Positions 16,428-25,856 of a DNA stretch of 64,000 bases are shown one piece after another. The DNA lies in contig NZ_CP047476.1 of assembly GCF_010587385.1 (NCBI RefSeq), forward strand, positions 1,054,001 through 1,118,000, written 5' to 3'. Within the stretch, counting starts at the first letter, position 1, and each line of letters starts with the position of its first letter. Origin of the DNA: Vibrio astriarenae. GTDB taxonomy: Bacteria > Pseudomonadota > Gammaproteobacteria > Enterobacterales > Vibrionaceae. The notes under the pieces were generated by a model. The model was given only the letters and a program-made list of their open reading frames with translations. It had not been told where the DNA came from and searched no databases. A program made the position numbers and the translations under genes.

Positions 16428-16613
16428 TTACAGTGATTCGCGCTTGAGTTGTTCTAAGTGTGAATTTTGTGTACGAAGCAGCAAGATGATGTCCATATTT
16501 TGGATCACCTGACGCTCTAGGCTTTTACGAATCTGATAAAGACGGATGCCCCCAAAACCAAAGCCTAGCAATACCATTGTTGTAAGAAGGTAAACAATGA
16601 CTTCAACACTCAT
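16428..16613 (-). CDS. Membrane miniprotein with a short coiled coil
   Basis: 61 residues: an N-terminal transmembrane helix (about residues 4-24), then an amphipathic stretch (LERQVIQNMDIILLLRTQNS) likely to form a coiled coil in the cytoplasm. ATG 16613 has AGGTGG eight bases upstream and is preferred over GTG 16625. It is co-directional with the 139-residue gene and probably forms an operon with it. No family was recognised. Confidence 0.55.
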   Translation of the reverse strand: MSVEVIVYLLTTMVLLGFGFGGIRLYQIRKSLERQVIQNMDIILLLRTQNSHLEQLKRESL

Positions 16614-16881
16614 AACTTTTTCCACCTACGGGATAAACAATGCTCTAAACGATTGCCGACGCGCAAAACCATGTTTAGACGACAACAAACTGATCCTATT
16701 CTGTTTTGTGTTTGTTACAATTTAACGCAAAACAGAATAATACTGGGTTTTCATCCGTGGTTTCTCGCAGCCCTGAATCCTGATGAACATATTACGATCA
16801 ACAACGTGAAAGAGATGTTGTCGACATTTTTTACACAATAATGGCGAATAATAGAACGAACAGAAGCTTGCGGAGACAACA

Positions 16882-17556
16882 ATGAAAAAGGTGCTGTTGA
16901 TCGAGGATAATCGTGAGATTGCCAACATGCTATTTGACTACTTTGAGTATGTTGGAATGGAGCTAGACTACGCTGACAATGGTGAGCTCGGCTACAAGCT
17001 AGCGACAGAAAACCGATTTGATATCATACTGTTAGACCTCATGCTTCCACGTATGGATGGCCTAACGGTATGTGAAAAATTACGTGAACAAGGAAACAAC
17101 ACTCCTATCTTGATGCTCACTGCTCTCGATAGCCGTGAAGATATGTTGAAGGGGTTCAAATTTGGCGCAGATGACTATCTCACCAAACCCTTCGACCTTG
17201 ATATTCTTGAGGCTCGAATGGGGGCGCTAATTCGACGCTATCACGGGGCCGTAGCCAGTAATAACCTCGAGTTTGGCGACATTGTGATTAAATCAGCGAC
17301 CCGCAAAGCCTATCGTCAAAACAAGCTACTGGCATTGAACCCAACGACTTACAAAATATTGGATATGCTGGTCCGTAAGGCACCGGAAATTTTAACTCGC
17401 CAAGAGATCGCTGAAGCACTGTGGGAAGAGCAAGAGCCAAACAACGACGTATTGCGCAGTCATATCTATCAGTTGAGAAACCAGCTCGACAAGCCGTTCG
17501 ATTCTCCTATTCTAGTGACGGTGCCAAAAGTCGGTTTTCGTCTGGAGCAGCAATGA
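16882..17556 (+). CDS. OmpR-family response regulator
   Basis: 224 residues. The receiver domain (1-115) has Asp9, phospho-acceptor Asp52 (LLDLMLPRMDG), Thr80 and Lys102 (LTKPF). The C-terminal winged helix (about 128-222) ends with the usual TVPKVGFRLE. The stop codon overlaps the kinase start (ATGA). A leader of about 250 bp precedes it. The signal and regulon are not readable from the sequence. Confidence 0.92.
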   Translation: MKKVLLIEDNREIANMLFDYFEYVGMELDYADNGELGYKLATENRFDIILLDLMLPRMDGLTVCEKLREQGNNTPILMLTALDSREDMLKGFKFGADDYLTKPFDLDILEARMGALIRRYHGAVASNNLEFGDIVIKSATRKAYRQNKLLALNPTTYKILDMLVRKAPEILTRQEIAEALWEEQEPNNDVLRSHIYQLRNQLDKPFDSPILVTVPKVGFRLEQQ

Positions 17557-18833
17557 CACGACACTTCTTCGCCAATACACACAGTCTAACCGGGCGACTT
17601 GCCTGGTTTTTCGCTCTGTTTTCTGTTGTCATTGGCGTACTCTGCTACGTGTTGATTGCCGCTTCACTCTATTATGCGGAAGATCGTGTGAGTGAGAGGC
17701 GCATCAATATTGATCGTGATGATGCCATCGCTTACTTCAACCTTTTTCCTAAAGCAAAATCTGTTCAGCTTGACTCGTTAACCTCAGCCTACAGCTCAAT
17801 TGAATCTGTTCCTGCTGAGTTTCGCGAGCTCTTAATGGGCAAAGACACCTTCCTCGATGAAACGGGATCGGATCCTGAATCACACATGATCTACATGGAC
17901 AATTTCTACACCGAAGGTGAACAGCGTAAAGTGATTGTCATTTCATTGGTTGACCGTGTAGAGATGACTCAAAAAGAGTTTATCTTCGTGGTCTGTATTG
18001 CCCTCGCACTCGTTAGTATCTTACTGGTGGTTTTCGGTATATTACTAAACCGACTCTCAACGCGCTTAATTGAACCTGTTAGTCAACTGTCTAACCAACT
18101 TCATCGTCATGAAGGAGATACATCCAAACAATTTAGCGTGTCAAATAATGCTGCATCAGAGTTTCAACTACTCTCTAAGCAGCTCAATGAGTATCGCACG
18201 CAGGTCAACACCTTACTCAAACGAGAGCAAGCTTTTGCACGTTACGCCAGCCATGAGTTGCGCACCCCGCTTACAGTGATGAAAGGATCCTCCTCACTGC
18301 TATCGCGCAGTGAACACAGTGCCTTTGAACAAAGACAAATTGACCGCATTAAAGAAGCAACAGAAAACATGTCGGGCATGGTAGACGCACTCTTAAGTCT
18401 GGTGCGCTATGAGCGTAATCAAGATGACACGCCTTTGCGAGTGATTGAAAAGCAAGAGATTGAGTACATCCTACGCCAGAACCAAGCTCAAGCGGATCAA
18501 AAACAGATTGAGTTTAAGACACTCTATGAAGGCTCGCCTGAAACCAAGGCATCGTCCGCAGTCATCAATATCCTTTTAAGTAACATGATCAGAAATGCGA
18601 TCGCTGCCAGCCAAGAGGGAGAAGTGGTGGTCTCCATAGACTCAAGCAAACTAGAAGTGATCGACCAAGGACGTGGACTCGATGAGGATAGTGGCTCAAA
18701 AGAAGAAGCCACCGAAGGCCATGGACTAGGGCTGCTAATTATCCATGACCTTTGTGAACGCTACCAATGGCAATTTACGCTACAAAATGCACAGCAGCAA
18801 GGCTGTATCGCCACGATTTACTTTCAGCGTTAA
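17553..18833 (+). CDS. Sensor histidine kinase (cognate of the preceding regulator)
   Basis: 426 residues: a transmembrane helix at about 18-40, a periplasmic domain (about 41-140), a second helix (about 143-165), HAMP-like linker, HisKA with His234 in YASHELRTPLT, and a short HATPase_c domain with DQGRGL and GHGLGL. The N box is SNMIRNAI. It begins within the stop codon of the response-regulator gene and is therefore translationally coupled. The periplasmic sensor is unlike common families. Confidence 0.92.
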   Translation: MTRHFFANTHSLTGRLAWFFALFSVVIGVLCYVLIAASLYYAEDRVSERRINIDRDDAIAYFNLFPKAKSVQLDSLTSAYSSIESVPAEFRELLMGKDTFLDETGSDPESHMIYMDNFYTEGEQRKVIVISLVDRVEMTQKEFIFVVCIALALVSILLVVFGILLNRLSTRLIEPVSQLSNQLHRHEGDTSKQFSVSNNAASEFQLLSKQLNEYRTQVNTLLKREQAFARYASHELRTPLTVMKGSSSLLSRSEHSAFEQRQIDRIKEATENMSGMVDALLSLVRYERNQDDTPLRVIEKQEIEYILRQNQAQADQKQIEFKTLYEGSPETKASSAVINILLSNMIRNAIAASQEGEVVVSIDSSKLEVIDQGRGLDEDSGSKEEATEGHGLGLLIIHDLCERYQWQFTLQNAQQQGCIATIYFQR

Positions 18834-19864
18834 AGGGCTTTTTCTACCAAACAAACCGGCGCGTATGAGTTAATTTTATAGCCTGTTGATTTCAGTGTCC
18901 CAGACTCAGTGCAGCGGGCAAAACTCTCAATTGAGTGAGAGTGCTGGTTAGCAACGAGAACCCACTGTCCGTCTCGCGTAACGACAAAGTCGCGTGGAAA
19001 ATCACCACTAATCTGCGTTTCCGCAACGCGCATTGGTTTGTCACCAGTAACATCAAACTGCACCAGCTTGTTTTGGCCGCGACAAGAGACATAAATAAAA
19101 CGGCCATCAGGGGACAGCTTTATTGCTGCGGCCGCCTCTTTTGATTCGGATCCCGGTAGTAAGGGCTGCTGATCAATGCTTTCCCAAGCGCCTTCATGAA
19201 ACTCGAGAGTCACTAACGTCTCTGACAGCTCACAGACCACCCAAGCTCGTGTTTCTTCTGTATTCAATACCATATGTCTTGGACCACTACCCGCTGGTAA
19301 TTCCAATGTTTGCAGTCGCTTTGTAGAGCAGTCGGCCGGATCCAATTGATAAACATGGATACTATCGGTGCCTAAATCGATGGTCATTAAATGTGAGCGA
19401 TGGTTCAAAAACGTTACCATATGAGCGTGTGAGGACTCCTGTCTCTGCTGGTTTGGACCAGAGCCTGAGTTGACTAACTTGCCAATAAGCGCAACCGGAA
19501 CACCTTGTGGGCTGAGGGCGTATAGGTTCACATTGCCAGAGACATAGTGAGCCAACGCCAAGCAGTTTTGTTGTTGGTTGATATCAATATGGCAAGGGTA
19601 ATCACCTTCGCTCGGTAAGCTGTGAAGCACGCCACTACTCGCTAAGAAATGCAGCTTTGAGCCCTCTTTTTCACTAGTCTCATTGAAGGTATAGATTCCG
19701 TGCTCTCGTTCTATCAAGTAAGAAGGGTTACTTGTGGCTAAAGCAACGTCACCCTGACTGAGTTCACCGCTGGTGGTATCGAGGTGTATCAGGTTAAGAC
19801 CAGAATTAGGGCGACTGTCTGTATAACATCCAACATAAAAGGTTTGCAGATCTTGGTTTTGCAT
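18830..19864 (-). CDS. Lactonase family protein (seven-bladed beta-propeller, 6-phosphogluconolactonase-like)
   Basis: About 344 residues if started at ATG 19864. The beginning TFYVGCYTDSRPNSGLNLIHL and the end DGQWVLVANQHSHSIESF are typical of the Lactonase/YbhE beta-propeller family. Repeated GSGPRHMVLN and SPDGRFIYVSCRG segments mark propeller blades. An open frame extends 113 codons upstream but overlaps the thrE start and lacks family similarity, so I exclude it. It converges on the histidine kinase, sharing the stop region. The substrate may be 6-phosphogluconolactone or another sugar lactone. Confidence 0.8.
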   Translation of the reverse strand: MQNQDLQTFYVGCYTDSRPNSGLNLIHLDTTSGELSQGDVALATSNPSYLIEREHGIYTFNETSEKEGSKLHFLASSGVLHSLPSEGDYPCHIDINQQQNCLALAHYVSGNVNLYALSPQGVPVALIGKLVNSGSGPNQQRQESSHAHMVTFLNHRSHLMTIDLGTDSIHVYQLDPADCSTKRLQTLELPAGSGPRHMVLNTEETRAWVVCELSETLVTLEFHEGAWESIDQQPLLPGSESKEAAAAIKLSPDGRFIYVSCRGQNKLVQFDVTGDKPMRVAETQISGDFPRDFVVTRDGQWVLVANQHSHSIESFARCTESGTLKSTGYKINSYAPVCLVEKAL

Positions 19865-20068
19865 AATCACATCTGAGTACTTCAAAAAGGCGTTTACCTT
19901 GCCCAACACAGCCAACCTATTCAATCGCAAAGCCGTGAAATGTGAATACGCTCCGATAACCCAATGAAACTGGGAGAAAGTCATCGCCTTGTAACGCGGT
20001 TTATACTCGCAAATTACTAGTGTCTTTGGTAAGTTACGCGCGCTGCTCAAAAACCAAAGAAGACTGCT

Positions 20069-21232
20069 ATGCCGTCCCCGTATAAAATTAAGAAAATTGT
20101 CGAAATTGGCGACACACTTCATCGCTGTGGGTGCCCACCGTACAAAGTAGAAAAATACGCCCAATATTATGCCAGTAAGCATGGTATTGATGTCATGGTA
20201 CAAGCCACTCCAACTGCGATTAACTACCAGTTCCCAGACAAGAACAATACCGTCGTTTTAAAGCGCCTTAAGCCAGCATCAATCAATTTGGGTCTGCTAG
20301 CAAACACTATCGACCGTATTAACCGTCCTTCTAAAGACCCCGTTCCAGAGGCGGTTTCCTATCCTAAATGGGTTGTGGCATTGGCGAACATGGGGATTCC
20401 ACCCGCCTATCTAATGCTTGTAGGGAGTACTCTCGAGGCAGTTGGGTATGCAACCATTCTGGGTTTTATCGTTTGGTTGGTCCAGCAGATCTGTCATGGG
20501 CGCAGAGCCATTGCGGTTGAGTTTATTTCGGCTCTACTAACCGGTATCTTTGTTGCCCTAATAGTCAGCATGGGTGCGAATGTGCCTATCTGGGCACTGT
20601 GTATCGCCTCTATTGTTCTGTTCGTTCCCGGTTTATCGATTGCCAACTCGCTAGAGTGTCTTGCCTTTAACGACCTAGTCTCTGGCACTGCTCTGTTAGG
20701 ACAAAGCGCACTCACTTTAATCAAACTTTTTGTTGGTGTCGTTATTGGCCTCAACATCGGTGAGGCGTGGTTTGGTCAAGTTGACTCAATCTCCTACACC
20801 AATCAAATTCCACTGTGGATGCACTACTTTGGCTTACTGCTGATCTCCACATCAATTGGCGTCATGTTTAACGCGCGACCGAAAGATATTCTTCTCGGTT
20901 TGCCTGTTGCTGTATTGGGGATGTGGGGGCCTTTCTATTTGGGCTTTGAGAGTGGATGGGTCGTTGGTACTTGGGTCACCACCGTTTTGATCACCTTGTA
21001 CGGTACTTGGATAGCCAAACGCCTTGACCTCACAGGATCGATTTATATTGTCCAAGGGATCATTATCTTAGTTCCCGGCAGTCGTGTGCTCGTTAGTGCC
21101 AGTCAGTCCGTGTTCGAGCAATCCGTGTTGCCAATCCCTGATATCGGTCTTTCCGCGGTATTCATGTTTTCTGCTATCGTTGCGGGACAAATCACAGCCT
21201 ATTCCATTTATTCACCAAAAATAGACCGTTAA
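20069..21232 (+). CDS. ThrE-type threonine/serine exporter
   Basis: 387 residues. The N-terminal soluble domain has GDTLHRCGCPPYKVEKYAQ (DUF1212/ThrE signature). About ten transmembrane segments follow, with the second half corresponding to the ThrE_2 (DUF3815) part, so this is the fused form. FVPGLSIANSLECLAFNDLVSG and LVPGSRVLVS are the twin PG-containing motifs. Members export threonine and serine. It stands alone, divergent from the lactonase. Confidence 0.85.
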   Translation: MPSPYKIKKIVEIGDTLHRCGCPPYKVEKYAQYYASKHGIDVMVQATPTAINYQFPDKNNTVVLKRLKPASINLGLLANTIDRINRPSKDPVPEAVSYPKWVVALANMGIPPAYLMLVGSTLEAVGYATILGFIVWLVQQICHGRRAIAVEFISALLTGIFVALIVSMGANVPIWALCIASIVLFVPGLSIANSLECLAFNDLVSGTALLGQSALTLIKLFVGVVIGLNIGEAWFGQVDSISYTNQIPLWMHYFGLLLISTSIGVMFNARPKDILLGLPVAVLGMWGPFYLGFESGWVVGTWVTTVLITLYGTWIAKRLDLTGSIYIVQGIIILVPGSRVLVSASQSVFEQSVLPIPDIGLSAVFMFSAIVAGQITAYSIYSPKIDR

Positions 21233-21249
21233 TCAGATTCGCTTCAGCT

Positions 21250-22350
21250 CTACTCACTCAGGAGCGTGCTTGTATCTCGCTCCTGAAGCTTGTTAAGAAA
21301 CTCAAAGCCTGCGAGCTGGCCACTTTCATAATCCGCCATAATGTCATCCTTGCTACTCAACAAGCCCTTGGTTTGCAGTGTCTTTTTAGGGGCAATTTCG
21401 TGAATAGTGACCCCTTCAGGTGGCGCACGCATAAACTCTTTCACCGACTCATGGCTTGCATAGTGGTTCACTAACATGTCCATTTTCTGTGAACTCGGCT
21501 TGGAAAAATTCAGTTTATCCTTCTGCTCTGTAATCATTTGAGCGAGTTTTTCTGTATCTGGTAGCCACTCGGGAGGAATTCGGTCAAAAAGATCCTTTTT
21601 ACGGCTTTCTTGCCACTGTGACAGTTTATCAACGAATTGATTGCGGAAATCGACCAGTGTATCTCGATGGCCATGCAGGCCATATTTATGGATGAGCGGA
21701 TCAAGCCCAGTATCGAGCTCCTGCTTGAAGCGCTCTATAGATAAATCGAACTTGTCCTCTTTATCCTGCTCCAAAATGGCATCGGTCGTAATAACCACAA
21801 TCTCATTAGCACCACGACGATACGCCTCACGGACAGGAATGGATGCGGTAACACCACCATCAACCCAGGTAGCCCCATCAAACTCAATATCGTGGAAATA
21901 GAGCATCGGGATCGCGCAAGTGGCTCGTAATACGTCAAACCAGTTATCGGCGAAAATCGGGTAGTAGTAATCCTTCATCTCTTCAACATGAGTGATACAG
22001 GCTAAAGCCTGTCGATTTCTACCAAGCCTTTCCTTACCCTTTTGTATATCAAGCGGAAACTCACCCGTTTCTACAAACTGAAATGCCCAGTCGAGATCCA
22101 TTGGCTGCTCTTTGCGCAAGAACTTATTAAAGTCAAAAAAGCGATTGTGCGTTGAATAGTTGAGGATGAAATCTAGCCCTAAGCCCTGTTGACCGGCCAC
22201 GTAGGCCGCAACATTCAAAGCGCCAGCGGAAGTGCCCAAATAGAGAGAAAATGGGTCAAATTGTTGCTTTTTAAAGTAATCAAGAACACCAGCTGCAAAA
22301 ACCCCTTTTTGACCACCACCCTGTACCACTAGCGCGAAACGACTATCCAC
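21250..22350 (-). CDS. Patatin-like phospholipase
   Basis: 366 residues. The oxyanion hole GGGQKG, nucleophile Ser41 in GTSAG and Asp164 in WVDGGV form the patatin Ser-Asp dyad. It resembles YjjU-type bacterial patatins, cytoplasmic lipid acyl hydrolases, and has no signal peptide. The C-terminal 120 residues are helical and polar. It is monocistronic and converges with thrE. Confidence 0.88.
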   Translation of the reverse strand: MDSRFALVVQGGGQKGVFAAGVLDYFKKQQFDPFSLYLGTSAGALNVAAYVAGQQGLGLDFILNYSTHNRFFDFNKFLRKEQPMDLDWAFQFVETGEFPLDIQKGKERLGRNRQALACITHVEEMKDYYYPIFADNWFDVLRATCAIPMLYFHDIEFDGATWVDGGVTASIPVREAYRRGANEIVVITTDAILEQDKEDKFDLSIERFKQELDTGLDPLIHKYGLHGHRDTLVDFRNQFVDKLSQWQESRKKDLFDRIPPEWLPDTEKLAQMITEQKDKLNFSKPSSQKMDMLVNHYASHESVKEFMRAPPEGVTIHEIAPKKTLQTKGLLSSKDDIMADYESGQLAGFEFLNKLQERDTSTLLSE

Positions 22351-22846
22351 TTGTTTCTATTCCTCAACGTTTATTGTTCAACATACTGCGTAGCAGAAAC
22401 TAAGTGGCACTCAACAATAATTGAGTGTCCATTTGGCAGTTTCATCAGGATGCATGTCACCGCATATTACCTCACAACAACCCTCAATTTAACACGAATC
22501 GCGGTTTTCTACGCCATCTTGCTTGATTAATTCTTATTGAAAACCAACCGGGTATCAATAAAACTAATAACCACATAAAAACAATGATTTATGGTTTTTT
22601 TGCTAATATTAAGTTAGCTAGAACCACTTGAAAACACCTACATTTTCAACGATTTCGACCCAATTATTCGTTAAAACCTCGGAAATAGATGAATTTAAAT
22701 TCGGTTAAGACGAAAAAAGGGATTCCAATCACATTTATATTGGTTATAATCCGCGCTCGTTTGCGAAGTCTGTTGATAAACGCAAACAAAATTTGAATAT
22801 AGACCCATTAACTTTTAACCCGCAGCTCAATTTTTGAGCCGCACAA
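22351..22846. other. Long divergent intergenic region
   Basis: About 495 bp between the patatin and OFA-family transporter genes. It contains a hairpin CACTCAA/TTGAGTG (22408-22427), T/A-rich promoter-like sequence around 22560-22620 and a second hairpin immediately before the transporter start (22822-22842). No open frame with coding character was seen. Confidence 0.5.
22822..22842 (+). promoter_or_regulatory. Leader hairpin next to the OFA transporter start
   Basis: GCAGCTCAA and TTGAGCCGC pair in eight of nine positions around a 3-base loop, ending four bases before the first possible ATG. It could modulate ribosome access. This is seen in the sequence; function is inferred. Confidence 0.4.
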
Positions 22847-22858
22847 ATGAGAAAAACA

Positions 22859-24106
22859 ATGAGCAAGTTTGATAAAGCGACTCGCATCCTTCTAGCAGGA
22901 TTCAGTATCAACCTTTGTCTTGGCATTCTGTATGCCTGGAGTGTATTTAATAAAGCCCTAGTAACCGACTTTGGTTGGGACGCGGCTGACGCTTCTTCAC
23001 CTTACGCGGTAGCCACTGTTGTTTTCTCAATTTCTCTACTTGTCGCTGGTATTCTGCAAGACCGCATGGGTCCACGTAAAATTCTTATTCTAGGTACAAC
23101 GCTAACCGGCCTTGGCATGATCGCTTCTGGCTTTGTTGATTCAGTACTTGGTCTTAACATCACATTCGGTGTGATCTCTGGTATGGGTATCGGCTTCGGC
23201 TACGCATGTCTATCTCCATCGGCAATGAAGTGGTTCCACCCAAGCAAAAAAGGTCTGGTTAACGGCCTTATCGCAGCAGGTTTTGGTCTAGCGGCTATCT
23301 ACCTTGCACCACTTACATCAATGCTGATCTCTACAATGGGCATCAACACCGCGTTCCTGATTCTTGGTGTCGGTGTTCTTGTTGTCGCTGTTCCACTAGC
23401 GTGTACAATCAACAACCCACCAGCAGACTACACACCTGAAGAGCCAAAAGTAAAAGCAGGTCAAGCACCTAAAGTGGTTAAGCGAGCAGAAGATCTGACT
23501 TGGACTGCAATGCTGAAAACACCTCAGTTCTACTCTCTATGGGTAATGTACGCGTTCGCTGCTTCTGTTGGTCTGATGATCATTGGTAACATCACTAACA
23601 TCGCTAGCGTTCAAGCGAACCTACCAAACGCGGTTTACCTCGCGTCTATCCTAGCGGTATTCAACTCAGGCGGTCGCGTTGCAGCAGGCATCCTATCTGA
23701 CAAGATCGGTTGTATGCGTACACTACTTCTAGCATTCGCTCTACAAGGCGTGAACATGGTGCTATTTGCTACCTTCACTTCGGAGTTCACTCTAATTATC
23801 GGTACAGCAATCGCAGCGGTAGGTTACGGTACGCTTCTAGCAGTATTCCCATCTATCTCTTCAGAGTACTACGGTCTGAAAAACTACGGCACGAACTACG
23901 GCATCCTATACACAGCATGGGGTATTGGTGGTGCAATCGGTGCAGCTGTTGTTGGTTACTCAATGGCACAAGGTGGCGGTAGCTACACACTAGCTTACAC
24001 AATGTCAGCAGCAATGATGGGTGTATGTGTGGTTCTCGCTCTAGTGACTAAGCCAATTTCTGAGCAGAAAATGGCACAACTAAAAGCCGCGACTGCATCA
24101 GCATAG
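22859..24106 (+). CDS. OFA-family MFS carrier (oxalate/formate antiporter-like)
   Basis: About 415 residues and twelve membrane helices. LGILYAWSVFNKAL, GMGIGFGYACLSPSAMKWF and LNSGG-like FNSGGRVAAGILSDKIG are motifs of the OFA branch of MFS (oxalate:formate exchangers and monocarboxylate carriers). Codon use is strongly biased to a small set, which suggests high expression. Two in-frame starts exist, 22847 and 22859; the latter is chosen because GAGAAAA precedes it, but this is uncertain. The substrate is probably a short carboxylate. Confidence 0.85.
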   Translation: MSKFDKATRILLAGFSINLCLGILYAWSVFNKALVTDFGWDAADASSPYAVATVVFSISLLVAGILQDRMGPRKILILGTTLTGLGMIASGFVDSVLGLNITFGVISGMGIGFGYACLSPSAMKWFHPSKKGLVNGLIAAGFGLAAIYLAPLTSMLISTMGINTAFLILGVGVLVVAVPLACTINNPPADYTPEEPKVKAGQAPKVVKRAEDLTWTAMLKTPQFYSLWVMYAFAASVGLMIIGNITNIASVQANLPNAVYLASILAVFNSGGRVAAGILSDKIGCMRTLLLAFALQGVNMVLFATFTSEFTLIIGTAIAAVGYGTLLAVFPSISSEYYGLKNYGTNYGILYTAWGIGGAIGAAVVGYSMAQGGGSYTLAYTMSAAMMGVCVVLALVTKPISEQKMAQLKAATASA

Positions 24107-24128
24107 GCATTGGCTTCTTAGAGAGAAA

Positions 24129-24156
24129 GGCTTAACCTTAGGGTTAAGCCTTTTTT
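24129..24156 (+). terminator. Terminator after the OFA carrier
   Basis: GGCTTAACC/GGTTAAGCC stem with a 4-base loop and six T residues. The VRR-NUC gene begins directly after it. Confidence 0.9.
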
Positions 24157-24169
24157 GTATCCGCTGCTG

Positions 24170-25768
24170 ATGACTCAAACCATAGAACTCGCCCCTGATT
24201 ATTATCTGCATAACTTCCGCAAGCTCACTCAACACGCTACTGAGTTTTATTCTGACCTACTGACCACCGAAGAGCTCAATTGGATATGTCGGTTCGACGC
24301 TCTAGATAGTGAAGCACAGTGTCTCCTTGTCAGATTACTGTCTCGCAAAGGCCACTGGTTTCGCAGTGATAAACTCAATTACACTGAAATCATCAATCTT
24401 TCAGAAGCCATTGATACGCTATCCCATCATGGGTTTATCCAAGTATCCCCTGTGCTTACTCAGAGTGAGGCGGTTTCAACTCTTTTGACCAAACCAGAGC
24501 TGTGCAAAGTCTTCCCGCAGCTAAAAAACACCTGTTCTAAATCAGACCTTCTATCGCAACTGCCAAATTCTTTCTCTGTCTGTTTAGATAACATTGAGTT
24601 TATAGAGTTGCGAGATGCCGACATAATCACCACTCTACTGGTGCTGTTTTTTGCCAACACCAGGCAAGACTTGAGTCAGTTTGTGCTTGATGACTTGGGC
24701 GTCCATCAATTTGAAAACTACCCACTCAGAGAAGAAGCGAGATACTTTCAGAATCGCTCAGAGGTGGAGGCTTTAATACAAATCAGCCATGCAAAGGATA
24801 GCTATTACTCACTCGAGAGCAAAACCACTGACCTACTCGTCGATATACTCAAGCAACTACCACACTCGAGCCACCCCAGTATCCAGCGTAAGCGAGAAGC
24901 TCTCATCAATACCATTGCTCGCGATTTAGAACGATTGGGAGCCTATAATGAAGCGTTAGCATGGTTTGCCAAAAGCACTCTGCCTCCGGCGAGAGAGCGT
25001 CAAGCTCGTATCTTTGACAAACAAGATGATATTGCGAATATGGAATCAATCGTTAAGGCGATTCTTGATTCACCCTATAACATCGAAGAGAAAGAGATAG
25101 GTGAAAAGCTGCAAGTGAGGCTGATGCGCAAGCAAAAGCATAAAGTCCCAAGAGTGAACAAACCTAAGGTGGCTGAGGACCGACTCACTCTAGATCTGAC
25201 AACTCAGCGTGTCGAACTGGCAGCCAAAAGCCATTATGAAGCTCAAGGTTGGGAGGTGTTCTACAGCGAAAACCTACTGCTGAATGGCTTGTTTGGTTTG
25301 ACGTTTTGGAGCGTTATCTTCGCCGACATCGATAAAGCGTTTGTGAACCGATATCAACATCGCCCCCTCGATCTTTACCATGCTGATTTTGCGAAAAAGC
25401 GCGCCCCTCAAATTGAGGCGATACTCACCCAAATCCGCAACGGTGATCTTGATTTTATCTTGAGAACGTTCGAGCAAAAGCAAGGCATCGCGAATCCGTT
25501 TGTCCACTGGAAATGGTTGCCTTTAGAGTTAATTGAGCAAGCAATCAAACACATTCCCCACAACACACTGGCAGAGCTTTTTCGGGTGTTCCTGTCTGAC
25601 ATCAAACTGTTTCGAACAGGTATGCCTGACTTGATCTTGTTCAACGAGCATAACTATCGCTGGGTTGAGATAAAAGGGCCTGGAGATAAGTTACAAGATA
25701 ACCAGTGGCGCTGGATTAGGGAGTTTCAGCGCCTTGAGGTACCCGTTCGAGTGTGTTGGGTTGAGTAA
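24170..25768 (+). CDS. FAN1-like VRR-NUC domain nuclease
   Basis: About 532 residues. The C-terminal VRR-NUC domain has GMPDLILF (Asp487) and WVEIKGPGDKLQDNQ with the ExK nuclease pair (Glu and Lys near 500). The middle has helical TPR-like segments and the N terminus a FAN1-type SAP-like region (FDALDSEAQCLLVRLLSRKG). Bacterial FAN1 homologues cleave 5' flaps and unhook DNA interstrand crosslinks. ATG 24170 has no clear Shine-Dalgarno. It stands 13 bases after a terminator, so its promoter must overlap the terminator or transcription must read through. Confidence 0.82.
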   Translation: MTQTIELAPDYYLHNFRKLTQHATEFYSDLLTTEELNWICRFDALDSEAQCLLVRLLSRKGHWFRSDKLNYTEIINLSEAIDTLSHHGFIQVSPVLTQSEAVSTLLTKPELCKVFPQLKNTCSKSDLLSQLPNSFSVCLDNIEFIELRDADIITTLLVLFFANTRQDLSQFVLDDLGVHQFENYPLREEARYFQNRSEVEALIQISHAKDSYYSLESKTTDLLVDILKQLPHSSHPSIQRKREALINTIARDLERLGAYNEALAWFAKSTLPPARERQARIFDKQDDIANMESIVKAILDSPYNIEEKEIGEKLQVRLMRKQKHKVPRVNKPKVAEDRLTLDLTTQRVELAAKSHYEAQGWEVFYSENLLLNGLFGLTFWSVIFADIDKAFVNRYQHRPLDLYHADFAKKRAPQIEAILTQIRNGDLDFILRTFEQKQGIANPFVHWKWLPLELIEQAIKHIPHNTLAELFRVFLSDIKLFRTGMPDLILFNEHNYRWVEIKGPGDKLQDNQWRWIREFQRLEVPVRVCWVE

Positions 25769-25856
25769 GTATTTAACTCCGTTATTCAATGAAGGCTATT
25801 TTTAAAAGGACGCTTCGATCGCTCCTCACTTGCGTCAACCGCTTCAAGAGTATGTT

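Noticed and set aside
16653..16841. 62-codon open frame before the response regulator
   Set aside because: No Shine-Dalgarno and no recognisable features; it lies in the promoter/leader of the two-component operon.
19865..20203. N-terminal extension of the lactonase (113 extra codons)
   Set aside because: It overlaps the divergent thrE start and its sequence lacks family similarity; the beta-propeller begins right after ATG 19864.
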